Shown one piece after another: positions 33,768-45,433 of a DNA stretch of 64,000 nucleotides (position 1 is the stretch's first letter; every line of letters starts with the position of its first letter). Below the pieces are notes generated by a model. That model was given only the letters and a program-made list of their open reading frames with translations, made no database searches and was not told the DNA's origin. A program made the translations under genes and the position numbers. Source of the DNA: Pegea sp. RAD2-039. Lineage: Eukaryota > Chordata > Thaliacea > Salpida > Salpidae. The stretch lies in NCBI GenBank assembly GCA_034620365.1, contig JAQGEQ010000124.1, positions 248,001-312,000 of the forward strand, in the 5' to 3' direction.

Positions 33768-35280
33768 ATTAGATGTAATTATCTATTATTTGTACACTAT
33801 ACGTGGAAGGTACAAACTATAGGATTATCAATAATTACAAACATTTATAAAACCTTTGTTGATGAAGAGCACTTAAGGTATCTTGTTTATTATTGTGGAT
33901 GGAAGTGAAATTAAATTGTAATTACAAATGAGTCATAAGACCCTTTAAGAATAATATTTCAAGTATCCTGGTTTTTAGTGAGGTTTTTTTAAGTTAAGCT
34001 TTAAAAGTTGAGCTTTTACAAGAACAATAATTTGAGTTTTTTCTATTTCATCAATTAAGAATAGTGTATATTAGCTATAATTTAGTTTAGATTTAACAAT
34101 CAACTGTTGAAGCAAAGTTCAGTTTTCTGGTAATCGCATCACTTATTACTTTTTGTTATTTCCTTACAATTAACTACTTGCTTTATATAAATTTTCGAAA
34201 TTAGTTTATCACAACTGTAAAACAACTTTACTTTGTAAGTTTGTTAACAAGAAAATTGTTTTTAAATCTTTTTCAAGTTGTTGAAATCAGTTTCGTTTTT
34301 TAATTCCAAGTTAACCTGATTGTTTATAATTAATCTAAATCAATTAAATTTTAGTTAAGTTTTGGCAAAATGAAATCATGTCAATTCGTTTTAAAATTTT
34401 AGTCTTGTACAAAAACAAAATTAAAATAAAAATTTTCAATTTTTCTTCAAGCTAAATAAACCTTTTGTTAGGAACTAAATTTTTGTGTTTTAACCAAAAC
34501 TGAATATGTATACCAAGTGAATATGAAGGCCTACATGTAAGCTACATAAATAATTCCGAAATTAATTTTTAATGATAGTTAAAGATAAAAACACTTTCAA
34601 TTTTATCAATTTGATTTCAATTTATCTCTCTGTTTATCTCAATTCAGATAACTGTAATTTACAAGCAATTATATCAGTTAGAATTCAAGACAGTTTGAAT
34701 CAACTTGCTTTGAAGTTTTACTTTTTTATAGTCCTGCTTGGTGGCGAAGCGGTTACTACACCTAGCTACAAGGTACATCTAGCTAGGAAGTACTGGGTTC
34801 GACCCCAGGTGGAGACATATAAAACTCCTGAGAAAAACCATAAAAACTCCTGAGAATGTGTGTTAGCGAGATGTGCTCTCTTTAAGCACCCTCCTTCGCA
34901 TTTATACAAATAAAATATAAAAAAAATAAAAAAAATAAGACAAAATTAAAATCAATTCACATTTCTTAGAAGTTTTTCAAGCTTTTTTTTATAAATTCAG
35001 CTTTTAAGCTTTATGTAGAACTAGGAACCAAAGATATTTGCTTAAATTTTTCATTAGTACAATCAAACGCTTATCCGGTAGTAAATTTTACAAAATGAAA
35101 GAATTCAAAACTTTTAGATCATTTCTTTCTCATTTTAAGAAAAAAAGTGGTTTATAAACAAATTAACAAAATAGCTTTTGAAATCTATTTGCTTTCCCAT
35201 ATACAAATAATTGCCTTCAAATTTATATCTAAGTTCCCCCAATACCTTGCCTAGTAGATAATACAGGATTTTCTCAATCA
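33768..35280. other. Spacer of the inverted duplication
   Basis: About 1.5 kb of non-duplicated AT-rich DNA lies between the palindrome arms. Its only recognisable content is the SINE at 34735-34915. No gene is supported. Confidence 0.6.
34735..34915 (+). mobile_element. tRNA-derived SINE with hairpin tail
   Basis: The head is tRNA-like: an A-box-like tggcgaagcgg at 34742-34752 and a perfect B-box core gggttcgacccc at 34795-34806. The body then contains repeated actcctgagaa. The tail (about 34858-34905) contains gtgtgttagcga and gcaccctccttcgca, which can pair into a stem, and runs into an (aaaat)-type A-rich end. The same tail occurs at 18775-18832 and 59091-59126 on the minus strand. It is not a functional tRNA gene, because the region between the boxes does not fold into a cloverleaf that I can see. 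Confidence 0.8.
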
Positions 35281-36640
35281 CAAATAAAGTATAAACAAAC
35301 TCTTTAATATATATAAAGATAATTAAACAACTTTATTATAAGCTAATTTTGTAACTTTTATTTTTTATCTAAATTAATGCTTTACTAACTTTCTTTCAAC
35401 AATAAATAAACAGAATGAAATCGTCTAAACAGAATTATTTATTTTATCATTAAGAACTACAATTTACTTTCAAAAAATATTAAAAAGAAGAACAAGTTAG
35501 ACTTATTTCAATTTATTTAAACAACTTCTGTTTGTGAAGTTTTCACTTAGCAACATTCTTTCTCTTTTTATCAACCACAGCATAAACAAGATTTGGGTCA
35601 ATTGGTCCATAGATTGGTTGGCGACCAGTTGTACTGAAGTTAGTTGATGATGGTTGATTGAATGTATATTGACCTCTACCAGATGCCTTATTCGGGTTTT
35701 TAGCTTCAACAAAATCTTTTCTATCATCTTGAAAATTAATAGTAGCATAATCAGCATCAACAACCTCCAATGGAATTGATTTTGAAGTTTCCACATCTTC
35801 CGAATTTCTTTCTGTTTGATGGTTTAAATTTCTCTGCTTTATGAGTTTGTAAATGAGCAAACCAATAATAATCAAAAGCAAACCAATAGTAAATGAGACA
35901 CCAACTATAAGAGATTTATTTACGGATTGATGTGTAATTGTTTCAGCTTTTTCTGTTGTTGAAATTGGTTTGTTCTTGGAGCACAAGAATGGAAGTTTAT
36001 AGCCATTAGAATCATCTTTATAAGTTGGTTTAAATCGAATTTTGTTAAAATAATATTTTTGTATAAAAAAAGTATTTCCATCAGATGAAGGAAGTACGCC
36101 ATTTTCAAACAAAGATTTTTGCTCATCAACATCCAGTGGTGATCCATCACTCCAAGAACCAATTCCATCTTTTAACTGAAATCCAATTAGGTAACTATTT
36201 GTTCTTCTCCATTCTTCAGCAGCAGTTCGAACACCATGAACATCAGTCTTGTAGCAATTATCCAAATGATCCAAAGTATCTTTTAATCTCTTCTGATTGT
36301 TGATTGGAGCTAGCTGTTCACCAAGCTGATGACAATAATCAACTGAATCTTTCCAGTTTTTCCGCTGGTCAACTATCCTTACAACCAAGCCATCAGTTTC
36401 AAAACTATTTTTACATTTTTCCATCTTTAATAAACAAATAAAGTTTATTTGTCCAAATCATCAACCAAATTCTGAAAAACATAAAAATGAAATTAAACAA
36501 TAAATAATTGGCTCTATAAAATAAAAATTCAATTTCTTTATTTTGAATATGATTTTGTGATCTGCATTAGTTTTTCATTTATATCTTTCTTTTAAATATA
36601 AATCTTTCTCAACTTAACTAAACTAAAATTTCCCAAAAAA
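35281..36640. repeat. Right arm of the inverted duplication (pairs with 32406-33767)
   Basis: This is the reverse complement of the left arm, carrying member D with its promoter-proximal and 3' flanks. The identity is very high in coding and non-coding parts alike, which points to recent duplication or ongoing gene conversion. Confidence 0.93.
35543..36424 (-). CDS. C-type-lectin-like transmembrane receptor with ITIM-like tail, 293 aa (member D)
   Basis: This is the inverted twin of member C with the same architecture. The lectin-like domain is followed by one membrane helix (about 172-192) and a tail with DADYATINF, PIYGPI and the ITIM-like NLVYAVVDK near the C-terminus. Visible differences from C fall in the lectin-like domain (residues 11, 34, and the stretch near 74-77), while stalk, membrane helix and tail are identical. 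Even with few changes this pattern would fit divergence of the ligand-facing part. The same acceptor precedes the start as in C. The C and D genes lie tail to tail. Confidence 0.9.
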   Translation of the reverse strand: MEKCKNSFETDGLVVRIVDQRKNWKDSVDYCHQLGEQLAPINNQKRLKDTLDHLDNCYKTDVHGVRTAAEEWRRTNSYLIGFQLKDGIGSWSDGSPLDVDEQKSLFENGVLPSSDGNTFFIQKYYFNKIRFKPTYKDDSNGYKLPFLCSKNKPISTTEKAETITHQSVNKSLIVGVSFTIGLLLIIIGLLIYKLIKQRNLNHQTERNSEDVETSKSIPLEVVDADYATINFQDDRKDFVEAKNPNKASGRGQYTFNQPSSTNFSTTGRQPIYGPIDPNLVYAVVDKKRKNVAK

Positions 36641-38330
36641 AGTAACAAAATATTAGTAAAAGAACTGAATTAATTCTTTTTTTATTGAATTAATTTTTGA
36701 TGATTTTATTTTTCTAGTGCTTCAAACAAATTTGCTTGAAATTATATTTATAAGTATTTGTAAATATGAAATATTACAATATTTGTAATTTTAAAGCAAA
36801 AGGGACAAACTTTATTAGTTCTTGATACAAAAAGTGACAACTTATCACTTTTTTTAGAAATTAATAATGTAAAACTATAATAAAAAACTCTTTATAATAT
36901 GAAGAATTATGACTTTTACAAAAATATTTTTTTTGTGATAGTTCACTAAAACGAAATCTATTATAATAGAAATTTGATAAATTTTTACTTCTTTTAACAC
37001 TTGAAATGTTACAAAAACTGATTAGAATTGTTATATGAAAATCAGTAGTTATACTATTTATGATTATTTAAAAATCAACTTAATCAAAATAAAACTTTCA
37101 TGAACAAAAATATTAGATTAGATTTCATAAATAAAACTTTTATAAACACTACTGAGAAACCTTTAAATCAATTAATTTATAAAAACAAAAGATATTCATA
37201 AAGATTATATAAATAGAACTCTTATTCTTTTAAAACTAATATTACCATATATCTGACAGCCTAAAATCTATTTAAGATTGGAATTATTATCAAGTAACAA
37301 ATAATATTCTATAAAAAAACACTTCATTTACAAAACCATCTAAAGACTGTAGTCCAAATCTTATTACCAAAATAATAAAGCTAAGTTTACTGAAACTTTA
37401 AAATAAAAAAAAATATTATTGCTAAGCTTATGTAAACAAAACAACATTGAATAATATTTTTAACTTTTGCAAAAACAAAAATAACCTTAGAGAGAGCTAA
37501 AACATTAGATACAAAACGAAATCTTAAAAAATTAATTTTTATCTTTGCTTAACGAAAAGCTATAATGAAAGCAGGGCAAGACTTTAAATTATGTTCTAAA
37601 AGCTAAAGTCTCCAAAGAAAAATTGACAAAATACATATAGTTCTTTAACTGTTTTTATTTATTTTTAAAAAGTTAGTAAGATAATTACATTTACTAAGTT
37701 ACAATTAATTTTTTTAAAAACCAGAAAAATAAAACACAAAATACTTAACTGCAAAAACATTATTTAAAGTAATTATGGTAGGTTAATTTTGACCTTTATC
37801 ATAAGCAAGAAAAAAGAAATGGCTAAATTATGATTTTACTTAGTTTCTACTTAGAAAATGAAAAAAAAAAGTTTACTGAAAAAATAAATAAACAATTACT
37901 TTCTCGACTAAATAAGAAACCCAAAATAAAATAATTTACCAAAGATATGACTTAAAAACAAATATTAAAATAGATAGCAGAAAACTTTTTAAGTTATTCA
38001 AAAACTTTCAAAGCTAAAAAAATAAAACTTTGAAAAAAGATGTTTATAACTAAATTGATAAAATCTGTTTTGATTTTATCAAAATGAATATATTTATTTA
38101 TCTTAGATATTTAAAAAATTTAATTCAGTTTTTTATGAAAGTAAAGTTTTTCTGTTCAAGTTTTCAAATAATAATACTAAAGTTGAGTAGTGACGTCATC
38201 CAATGGTTGTTGAGATCAACTAATTGAGAAGCTGATGAAAAGTAGATCTCAATATTCCATTTCATAAAACGAATTAGAGAAATTTTATCTTTTTGAAAGT
38301 CTCTGAGCTGTTAAAAAAAGATTAGAAACC
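36641..38330. other. Intergenic region upstream of member D
   Basis: AT-rich sequence without a supported gene. One TGACGTCA palindrome stands at 38191-38198, isolated from the others in the window. Confidence 0.4.
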
Positions 38331-38333
38331 CAA

Positions 38334-38460
38334 AAAAGAGTCGGAACCAAAAGGGTTGGAACCCAAAAAAGTTGGAACCAAAAAAAGTCGGAACCAAAAA
38401 TAGTTGGAACCCAAAAAAGTCGGAACCAAAAAAGTTGGAACCAAAAAAAGTTGGAAGAAA
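38334..38460. repeat. Short tandem repeat, about 16-bp unit
   Basis: About eight copies of a unit like gttggaaccaaaaaaa (with c/t and a/c variants and small length changes) run head to tail. Open frames across it (rich in Phe/Trp or Lys) are only by-products of the repeat and are not genes. Confidence 0.85.
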
Positions 38461-39394
38461 AAAAAAACAAAAGAAGAAAAGATTTTTATTTCTTTTTTTA
38501 AGATATATATTTTCTTTGTACTTTGTAGCTATCACATTAAAAATTCTCATAAAAACAAACTTAACTTTATGGTTCTAGAAACTTGGTTTAATTAAATCTT
38601 CATAAAAAAATTGATCATACTATCTGATATCTTTATTCTATTGTTTGATTTTATTTTTAAACGTTTTTAAATTTTTTATGAGTTTTATGTTTTTAGCAGA
38701 ATGAAGATATTTTCTGTAGCAGTCTTATAACTGAAGTATAATTTATCACTTAAAAATTTCTGATCTCAACATTTGATTCCCTTTTTTCACATTTCTGTAG
38801 ACTTCCACTCAAAACTGTTTCTTCATTTAGTTCATTCTATCATTAAAAGAATAACTTTAAGAAGAAATAAAATTAACAAAAAGAAAGAAATTTTATTTAA
38901 AATCAAAAATACTATAAACTATTCAAAAAATTAATATTTAAACTTTCAGATTTTTAATTCACATTAAATGACATCAACACCTGACAAAAATATAAAACCG
39001 TCAAGTTAACTACTTGTAGTAAGTATACGAAGTCATTTAATTAACATTGTAAGATACTGTTGTTGCAAAATATTAGTTCCTTTAATACTAGTTGATTATA
39101 ATCAATATAATTTTTCTCTATTAATTAAACAAGAAAACCAATAAAAGATAATAAAAAAGCAAATCTAACTGATATACAAATGATTCGACATGTGCTAAAA
39201 TGACTTTTGTTCAAATTAGTTTGTTTGTTTTTTCTCATAAAAATGGGTAGAATAAAGAAATGTGACTTATTATCTTTATTATGTTAAATGTTAATTCCTG
39301 TAAAATCATTGCTTCTTAAAACATACATACAGTCTTATGTTTTTGGGTTTCCTTCACCTGCAAACACAGCTTTTTGTCCATCAAGTTTAAAAGA
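38461..39394. other. AT-rich intergenic stretch
   Basis: I see nothing beyond AT-rich sequence here. Confidence 0.4.
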
Positions 39395-39532
39395 CTATCT
39401 TGAAAGTAACTTGTAGCAATTTTTCAAATAATTAAAAGAATTGATAAATCTACAAACAATGATCTTTCCACATCTTTCTATTATTTTAACTATCAAGTCA
39501 TCTGTCTCATAGAATTGTTTAAAAAACTTCAT
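39395..39532 (-). pseudogene. Degenerate 5' fragment of a lectin-like receptor
   Basis: On the minus strand an ATG at 39532 opens a frame reading MKFFKQFYETDDLIVKII, then diverges and rejoins family-like sequence at LKNCYK before a stop. It corresponds to the first 20 or so codons of the family and the LDNCYK segment near residue 57, with the intervening FGEQLAPINN block deleted. Cys4 is replaced by Phe. No membrane helix follows. It is a decayed remnant, too short to be functional. Confidence 0.65.
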
Positions 39533-42204
39533 ATAGTATCAAAAAATAAAACTATTATTTCAAATGTTAAACACAATTTGTATTTTAATAAAAAAATATT
39601 ACAACAATCTTTATAGCAAATGTCATTAATTTTTAACTCTCTTTAATTCCAAACAAATTATTTAACACTATTCATCAATAATAACAACATGTTAGCGTTT
39701 TAGTATTAATATACTATTTTATTAATCAGTAATTTCTTGGTCTTACTTCGGTTCAGAGATCATAGGTTTGCCAACCCAGGTAACTTAAGCTCAAAGTTCC
39801 AAATTCAATTTAGCATCTAAACTGTGAGTGAAATACTGCTCCCAATATGCTTGATATTTATACAAATAACTTAAAACTCAAAACATTATTTAGAAAATGG
39901 TAATGAAAACTTGCATCCAGCTTTTTGATCTTTATCTTTATTTTTATTAATTGTTCATATAGTTGTTTTAAACGGATTTCTCCTGTACAATTTTCTTTGA
40001 AAAATAAATGCCTCTACAACACAATAAATTAATTAATTGAATGTTCTTACAACGTTTTCACTAATGCCACTCTTATCTGTTATAAAAGTAATTAAACATT
40101 TTATGAAAAGTCACAACTTTTATCTAAACATAAAAATTACTTTTTAACTTTTATGAATATATATAAAGATTAAAATTAGTATTTCTATTTACAGAACGTT
40201 AAACTATAAAGAATAAACTTTAATAAACTGAAAGGAAATAATTTTACTACAGAATGTAAAAAGTTTAAAAAAAATTTACAAGAAACCATAATTTCTTTTT
40301 ACAGACAATTTTATTTTTCTTAATAAAACTAAATAAAAACAAATTACAAAAAAACAATGATTTTAAATTACAAATATTATGAGCACAACGAGTGTTTCAA
40401 ACAAATTTTAACTAGTTTTTTTTAAATAAAACTTTAAAAGTAAAATCACCACTATGACGTAAGTATTTTTATCTCATTTTTCAATCTTAAATATAATCAG
40501 TTTATCCATCATTATTTTCATTTATATAAATTTAGCTTATCAAAAGCAGAATTTTTTCTAAGTAAATTTGTGTACTCTTAAACTCACTCTACATTCACCC
40601 GAATATATTGGAATAGTCTTCATATATGAGAACAACTTTACAAAATTTACAAACAAAAAAGCCTCATTTTTTTCTTTTTCAAAGTTACCAAAAATGTAAA
40701 AAGGTTACCACAACTTAACATAAATAAAAATTATAATAACTAATCTATTAACACATGTTGTTAACAGCTTTGAAACATAAACAACATCTTGTCATTTCTA
40801 TTAATCGGCATTTGCATCAATATAGTTTGAAGATCTACAAAGAACTTTCATGATTATAACAAAAAGAAAAAAGGAGATTGAAGTATAGATGATAAGACAT
40901 TGTGTTGTTTGCATCTTTTGAAAACATCTAAAAAGTTACTAAACTGCAGTTTATTTGATAAAAAAAAAGCTTTAAAAGTAAAGTATAAGCTACAGAAATT
41001 ATTTTTGAAACAAAATCAATCAATATCAAATCTGATGTTAAATTGGTTGAAATATTTCTAGATATTTGAGTTTTTGGGCTATTTGATTGAATAGTGACAG
41101 AAATTTGTACTTTTAACCTTTTAATTTTACGTCACTTTCAATCCTTAGTTTTTTACATTTTTGTAAAAAGACATTAACATGTAAGCAATATAAAAAAATT
41201 TTTAAATGTAAATATTTTATGACAAAAAAACTGATTAGGTTTTGATTTTTATCAGAATAATATTAGGCTGAAAGCTTTATTTTATTTCTATCTTTTTGAA
41301 ATCAAAGAGGCTTATTTATCGCAAAAAAATCTTTTTGAATTTGAATTTTTTATACAAAATCTTTTTATCAGATTTATCTAACTTTAAAACTATGAATAAT
41401 ATTATTTTAATTTTTATTATTTGTGTTTTTGAAAAACTTATACTATAAATAAAAGAATACAAATTTGTTCACTAACAGTATTACACTATATATAGGTAAT
41501 TAAATAAGTCCTTAATTATCTCTAGATGTTTGGTTATCTGAATTCTTTTTTATTACTTTACTCACTAAAATATTTTTAAAAACAATAAGAACGTGACAAG
41601 AAGTTTATCAAAAATGTTGGTAGATTTGTTTTTATTTAATTAGTAATTCTAAATCAACTTAAAATTTCCCCAAAAAAAATAGTATAATATAACAAACATT
41701 TTTCATTACTATTTATTTTATTTCACTTTTATTATATTTTTCATTAAATGTTTTTGAAACTGTGTTTTGAAATTAAGAAAAGTTTAATTATATTTATTTG
41801 ATAGTCTCTTCAATATTTTTTTAAGTCGACTTTAACGTTTTTCACTATTTTAATTATTATAGCTTTTATTATAAACAGTTCAAGTAAAAGTTAATATTCT
41901 AAAGCTTACCTAAAAGAAGATAGGTACAACTTTAAATCACATCTTAGTGTTTTTTACAGATTTAAATAAATCGTAAACTTGTATTGCTATTATTTGGCGA
42001 GTAATTAAAAACAAAAAAGTAAAGACAACAGCAATCTTGATGATAGTTTTTCTATTTTATTGAATTTTCAGTTTTACAATTGACAACATTAAACTTTCAG
42101 TCTTTGTTATTTTTAAATTAAAATGATAAAGAGAAATAAACAAAATTGTTTATAATAATGATAATAAATACTATATAAAAAAGATGATTTTCTTTATCTT
42201 AACT
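39533..42204. other. Intergenic region with one copy of a dispersed repeat
   Basis: AT-rich sequence. The segment 40495-40660 is repeated at about 51425-51590 (same strand), sharing the stretches agcagaattttttctaagt and cacccgaatatattggaat. A degenerate tRNA-like or SINE-like patch may be present at 39745-39860 but could not be confirmed. No gene is supported. Confidence 0.5.
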
Positions 42205-42540
42205 TTATTCTAACCCAGTACTTTCAATTACAACAGAAACTGTTCTTTCGTTCGTCTGGTTACCATTTAGCTTGCTGCTGGTAGGTAAAGCATCATTAGA
42301 TGGTATTTGTTCATCAACAACAAAGTCTTCCGAAAAAACCTGCAAAAATAAAACTTGTCAGTAAAAGAATGAGTTCATCATGATAATTATTATTAGTTAG
42401 TTACCTTACTGTTAAGATCTTTCTCATCTCGACTTGAAGAGAGTGGATTACTTTCATCTATCTTCGGATTTAAATTAATTCTTCTTTTTGGAAATTGATA
42501 ATCAAGCGGTAAGGAATACTCATCTTCTTCATAACTTTCA
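42205..42540 (-). pseudogene. Orphan 3' end (penultimate-exon end plus terminal exon) of an E-type receptor gene
   Basis: Minus-strand 42540-42405 repeats the last 45 or so codons of the E-type genes (EEDEYSLPLDYQFPKRRI... to DLNSK) and ends at a donor (AAG, then gtaact). After a 65-base intron an acceptor (tttttgcag, AG at 42341-42340) opens a terminal exon 42339-42205. This encodes 44 residues (starting VFSEDFVVDE, ending IESTGLE) and its TAA overlaps an AATAAA. The complete copies upstream lack this exon. The 5' side breaks off inside the coding sequence at the start of the tandem unit. It might still serve as the terminal exon of E1. Confidence 0.75.
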
Positions 42541-42689
42541 ATGACCTGGGACAGTGGCATCAAAGTCACTAGATTGTAGATTTTCTATCAAGGTTTATTC
42601 TCATAACCGTTATTTCTCTCAAAGCAACTATACGGTAACCATGGTATTGATAAAGTTATAGAAGATACAAACGCGCCACTAGATGACGT

Positions 42690-42795
42690 AAGAGAACAAG
42701 GTTGACTATTTCTTCGATGACTTGATGGGATTCAAACCCATATTTACAAACCACTATCGATAAGCGACCCATAACTTAACTCATCTATATCCTCG
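42690..42795 (-). mobile_element. tRNA-like SINE remnant (also at about 44329-44434 and 45967-46072)
   Basis: Read on the minus strand, the segment has a B-box-like gggtttgaatccc (42739-42727) preceded by gggtcgcttatcgatagtgg. The same segment occurs once in each tandem unit. It is distinct from the SINE families at 34.7 and 53.9 kb. The call as a SINE rests on the B-box and its setting only. Confidence 0.45.
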
Positions 42796-42930
42796 TTTAA
42801 GTAATAATCTACACTTCCAACCATCAAGCTTTTTGAACTTAATTTAAATTTCAGACTGCTAAATCGATATTACAAGGATTTTTCTTAATATTTAATTTGA
42901 ATATTCTTCGTATAATTATGATAATTATTA

Positions 42931-43794
42931 TTAGTTAGTTACCTTACTGTTAAGATCTTTCTCATCTCGACTTGAAGAGAGTGGATTACTTTCATCTATC
43001 TTCAGATTTATATTAATTCTTCTTTTTGGAAATTGATAATCAATCGGTAAGGAATACTCATCTTCTTCACAACTTCCAAGACTTTGTTCCAAAAATCTTT
43101 CAACAACTTCTGCAGTGTCCGTATTCGTCTCTTCGACAATTAATTCTTCCTTTTGACAAACCGATTTGTAAATTAAGAAAACAATTACAACCAACAACAA
43201 CAAATTCAGAACAATTGAAACAGTAAAAAGCACTGAAAATGCTGAGTTAAAATTCGAATCATCTGTGTAAGAATCAGTTTCAGAGAATACACTTGTTACA
43301 ACATCTATATCATCGCCTGTTACTGCTGTTGTTTGATTACTTGTTATATTTAGTTTGTTCTTTGAACATAGAAACGGGTTCTGCCAACCATTATAGTTAT
43401 CTCCATATGTTAAAATTCCATTGAAGTTTTTCTTAAGTAACAAAAAGTTGTTTTGATTTTCAAGTGGAATTTTATTATCAGAAAACAACGATCCATCAAC
43501 ATCAGTAAAATTAATATTATTTAAATTACTAGCTTCATTTTGGTTGCTAAAATCTGCTCGATACAGATAAGAGCTTCTTGTTTCAATATCTTCAGTTGCA
43601 AGATTATGATTATCCTTTCTTTTGCAATCAGATAAATGAACTAAAGTATCATTGATTCGTTTCCAATTGTTGATTGGAGCTAGCTGCTCACCAAACTGTT
43701 GACAAATTTTCACAGATTCTTTCCATTTACTCCACGTATCAACTATTCTAACAATCAAACCATCCGTTTCATAGAAATATTTACAAATTTCCAT
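42931..43794 (-). CDS. Divergent C-type-lectin-like transmembrane receptor, 287 aa (member E1)
   Basis: Lectin-like domain (about residues 4-145: FGEQLAPINNWKR, closing NPFLCSKNK), stalk with possible N-glycosylation sites (NIT, NQT), membrane helix (about 186-210) and tail. This subfamily has lost the WSDG loop typical of the other members. Its tail lacks a canonical ITIM; tyrosines lie in DEYSLP and DYQFP. The frame ends KVTN-stop by reading through a good donor (AAG, gtaact) that in the orphan copy at 42405 is followed by a terminal exon. The real C-terminus of E1 may therefore be longer if it splices to 42339. An out-of-frame ATG lies 32 bases upstream of the start codon. Confidence 0.85.
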   Translation of the reverse strand: MEICKYFYETDGLIVRIVDTWSKWKESVKICQQFGEQLAPINNWKRINDTLVHLSDCKRKDNHNLATEDIETRSSYLYRADFSNQNEASNLNNINFTDVDGSLFSDNKIPLENQNNFLLLKKNFNGILTYGDNYNGWQNPFLCSKNKLNITSNQTTAVTGDDIDVVTSVFSETDSYTDDSNFNSAFSVLFTVSIVLNLLLLVVIVFLIYKSVCQKEELIVEETNTDTAEVVERFLEQSLGSCEEDEYSLPIDYQFPKRRININLKIDESNPLSSSRDEKDLNSKVTN

Positions 43795-44569
43795 GGAGAC
43801 TTAATTTTATCAACTTCATGGTTTTATATGAAATTCTAATATCAATATTATATAATAATATAATTTATAATTAGATAAGTAAAAGTTGCAGCTAATTTCA
43901 GATTTACTAAAAATAAAACTGCTTACAATTTATCAATAAATATTTGATGAATTATGATATTAATATAAAATTATAATAATATTATAATAAATATAATTAT
44001 TTGTAAGAAATTATATTGTGTTTAAGTTTAGATGCTTTACTTTCTTTTCTAATTTAGTCTTTCACTGATAATCAATAAAAAAAGTATAATTTGATTACAA
44101 TAGATAATGATTATAATTGATGACCACATGTGCTGGACTACCTTCACTGTTCAGACCTGATGTTTGGTGACCTGGCCCAATGACCTGGGACAGTGGCATC
44201 AAAGTCACTAGATTGTAGATTTTCTATCAAGGTTTATTCTCATAACCGTTATTTCTCTCAAAGCAACTATACGGTAACCATGGTATTGATAAAGTTATAG
44301 AAGATACAAACGCGCCACTAGATGACGTAATAGAACAAGGTTGACTATTTCTTCGATGACTTGATGGGATTCAAACCCATATTTACAAACCACTATCGAT
44401 AAGCGACCCATAACTTAACTCATCTATATCCTCGTTTAAGTAATAATCTACACTTCCAACCATCAAGCTTTTTGAAATTAATTTAAATTTCAGATTGCTA
44501 AATCGATATTACAAGGATTTTTCTTAATATTTAATTTGAATATTCTTCGTATAATTATGATAATTATTA

Positions 44570-45433
44570 TTAGTTAGTTACCTTACTGTTAAGATCTTTC
44601 TCATCTCGACTTGAAGAGAGTGGATTACTTTCATCTATCTTCAGATTTATATTAATTCTTCTTTTTGGAAATTGATAATCAATCGGTAAGGAATACTCAT
44701 CTTCTTCACAACTTTCAAGACTTTGTTCCAAAAATCTTTCAGCAACTTCTGCAGTGTCCGTATTCGTTTCTTCGACAATTAATTCTTCCTTTTGACAAAC
44801 CGATTTGTAAATTAAGAAAACAATTACAACCAACAACAACAAATTCAGAGCAATTGAAACAGTAAAAAGCACTGAAAATACTGAGTTAAAATTCGAATCA
44901 TCTGTGTAAGAATCAGTTTCAGAGAATACACTTGTTACAACATCTATATCATCGCCTGTTACTGCTGTTGTTTGATTACTTGTTATATTTAGTTTGTTCT
45001 TTGAACATAGAAACGGGTTCCGCCAACCATTATAGTCATCTCCATATGTTAAAATTCCATTGAAGTTTTTCTTAAGTAACAAAAAGTTGTTTTGATTTTC
45101 AAGTGGAATTTTATTATCAGAAAACAACGATCCATCAACATCAGTAAAATTAATATTATTTAAATTACTAGCTTCATTTTGGTTGCTAAAATTTGCTCGA
45201 TACAGATAAGAGCTTCTTGTTTCAATATCTTCAGTTGCAAGATTATGATTATCCTTTCTTTTGCAATCAGATAAATGAACTAAAGTATCATTGATTCGTT
45301 TCCAATTGTTGATTGGAGCTAGCTGCTCACCAAACTGTTGACAAATTTTCACAGATTCTTTCCATTTACTCCACGTATCAACTATTCTAACAATCAAACC
45401 ATCCGTTTCATAGAAATATTTACAAATTTCCAT
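44570..45433 (-). CDS. Divergent C-type-lectin-like transmembrane receptor, 287 aa (member E2)
   Basis: This is the middle copy of the triplication, with the same layout as E1. Visible differences from E1 include Asp to Asn near residue 81 (YRANFSN), Asn to Asp and Gln to Arg near 133-138 (GDDYNGWRN), Ala to Val before the membrane helix, and Gly to Glu in the tail (SLESCEED). The changes keep the frame open, which suggests the copy is still under some constraint or very young. The end reads through the same unused donor. No terminal exon lies before the next copy. Confidence 0.85.
   Translation of the reverse strand: MEICKYFYETDGLIVRIVDTWSKWKESVKICQQFGEQLAPINNWKRINDTLVHLSDCKRKDNHNLATEDIETRSSYLYRANFSNQNEASNLNNINFTDVDGSLFSDNKIPLENQNNFLLLKKNFNGILTYGDDYNGWRNPFLCSKNKLNITSNQTTAVTGDDIDVVTSVFSETDSYTDDSNFNSVFSVLFTVSIALNLLLLVVIVFLIYKSVCQKEELIVEETNTDTAEVAERFLEQSLESCEEDEYSLPIDYQFPKRRININLKIDESNPLSSSRDEKDLNSKVTN

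Noticed and set aside
34742-34815. Candidate tRNA gene
   Set aside because: A- and B-box motifs are present, but no cloverleaf can be drawn and a SINE-type body and tail follow.
38285-38595. Overlapping open frames on both strands near 38.4 kb
   Set aside because: They are by-products of the 16-bp tandem repeat and have low-complexity Phe/Trp or Lys composition.
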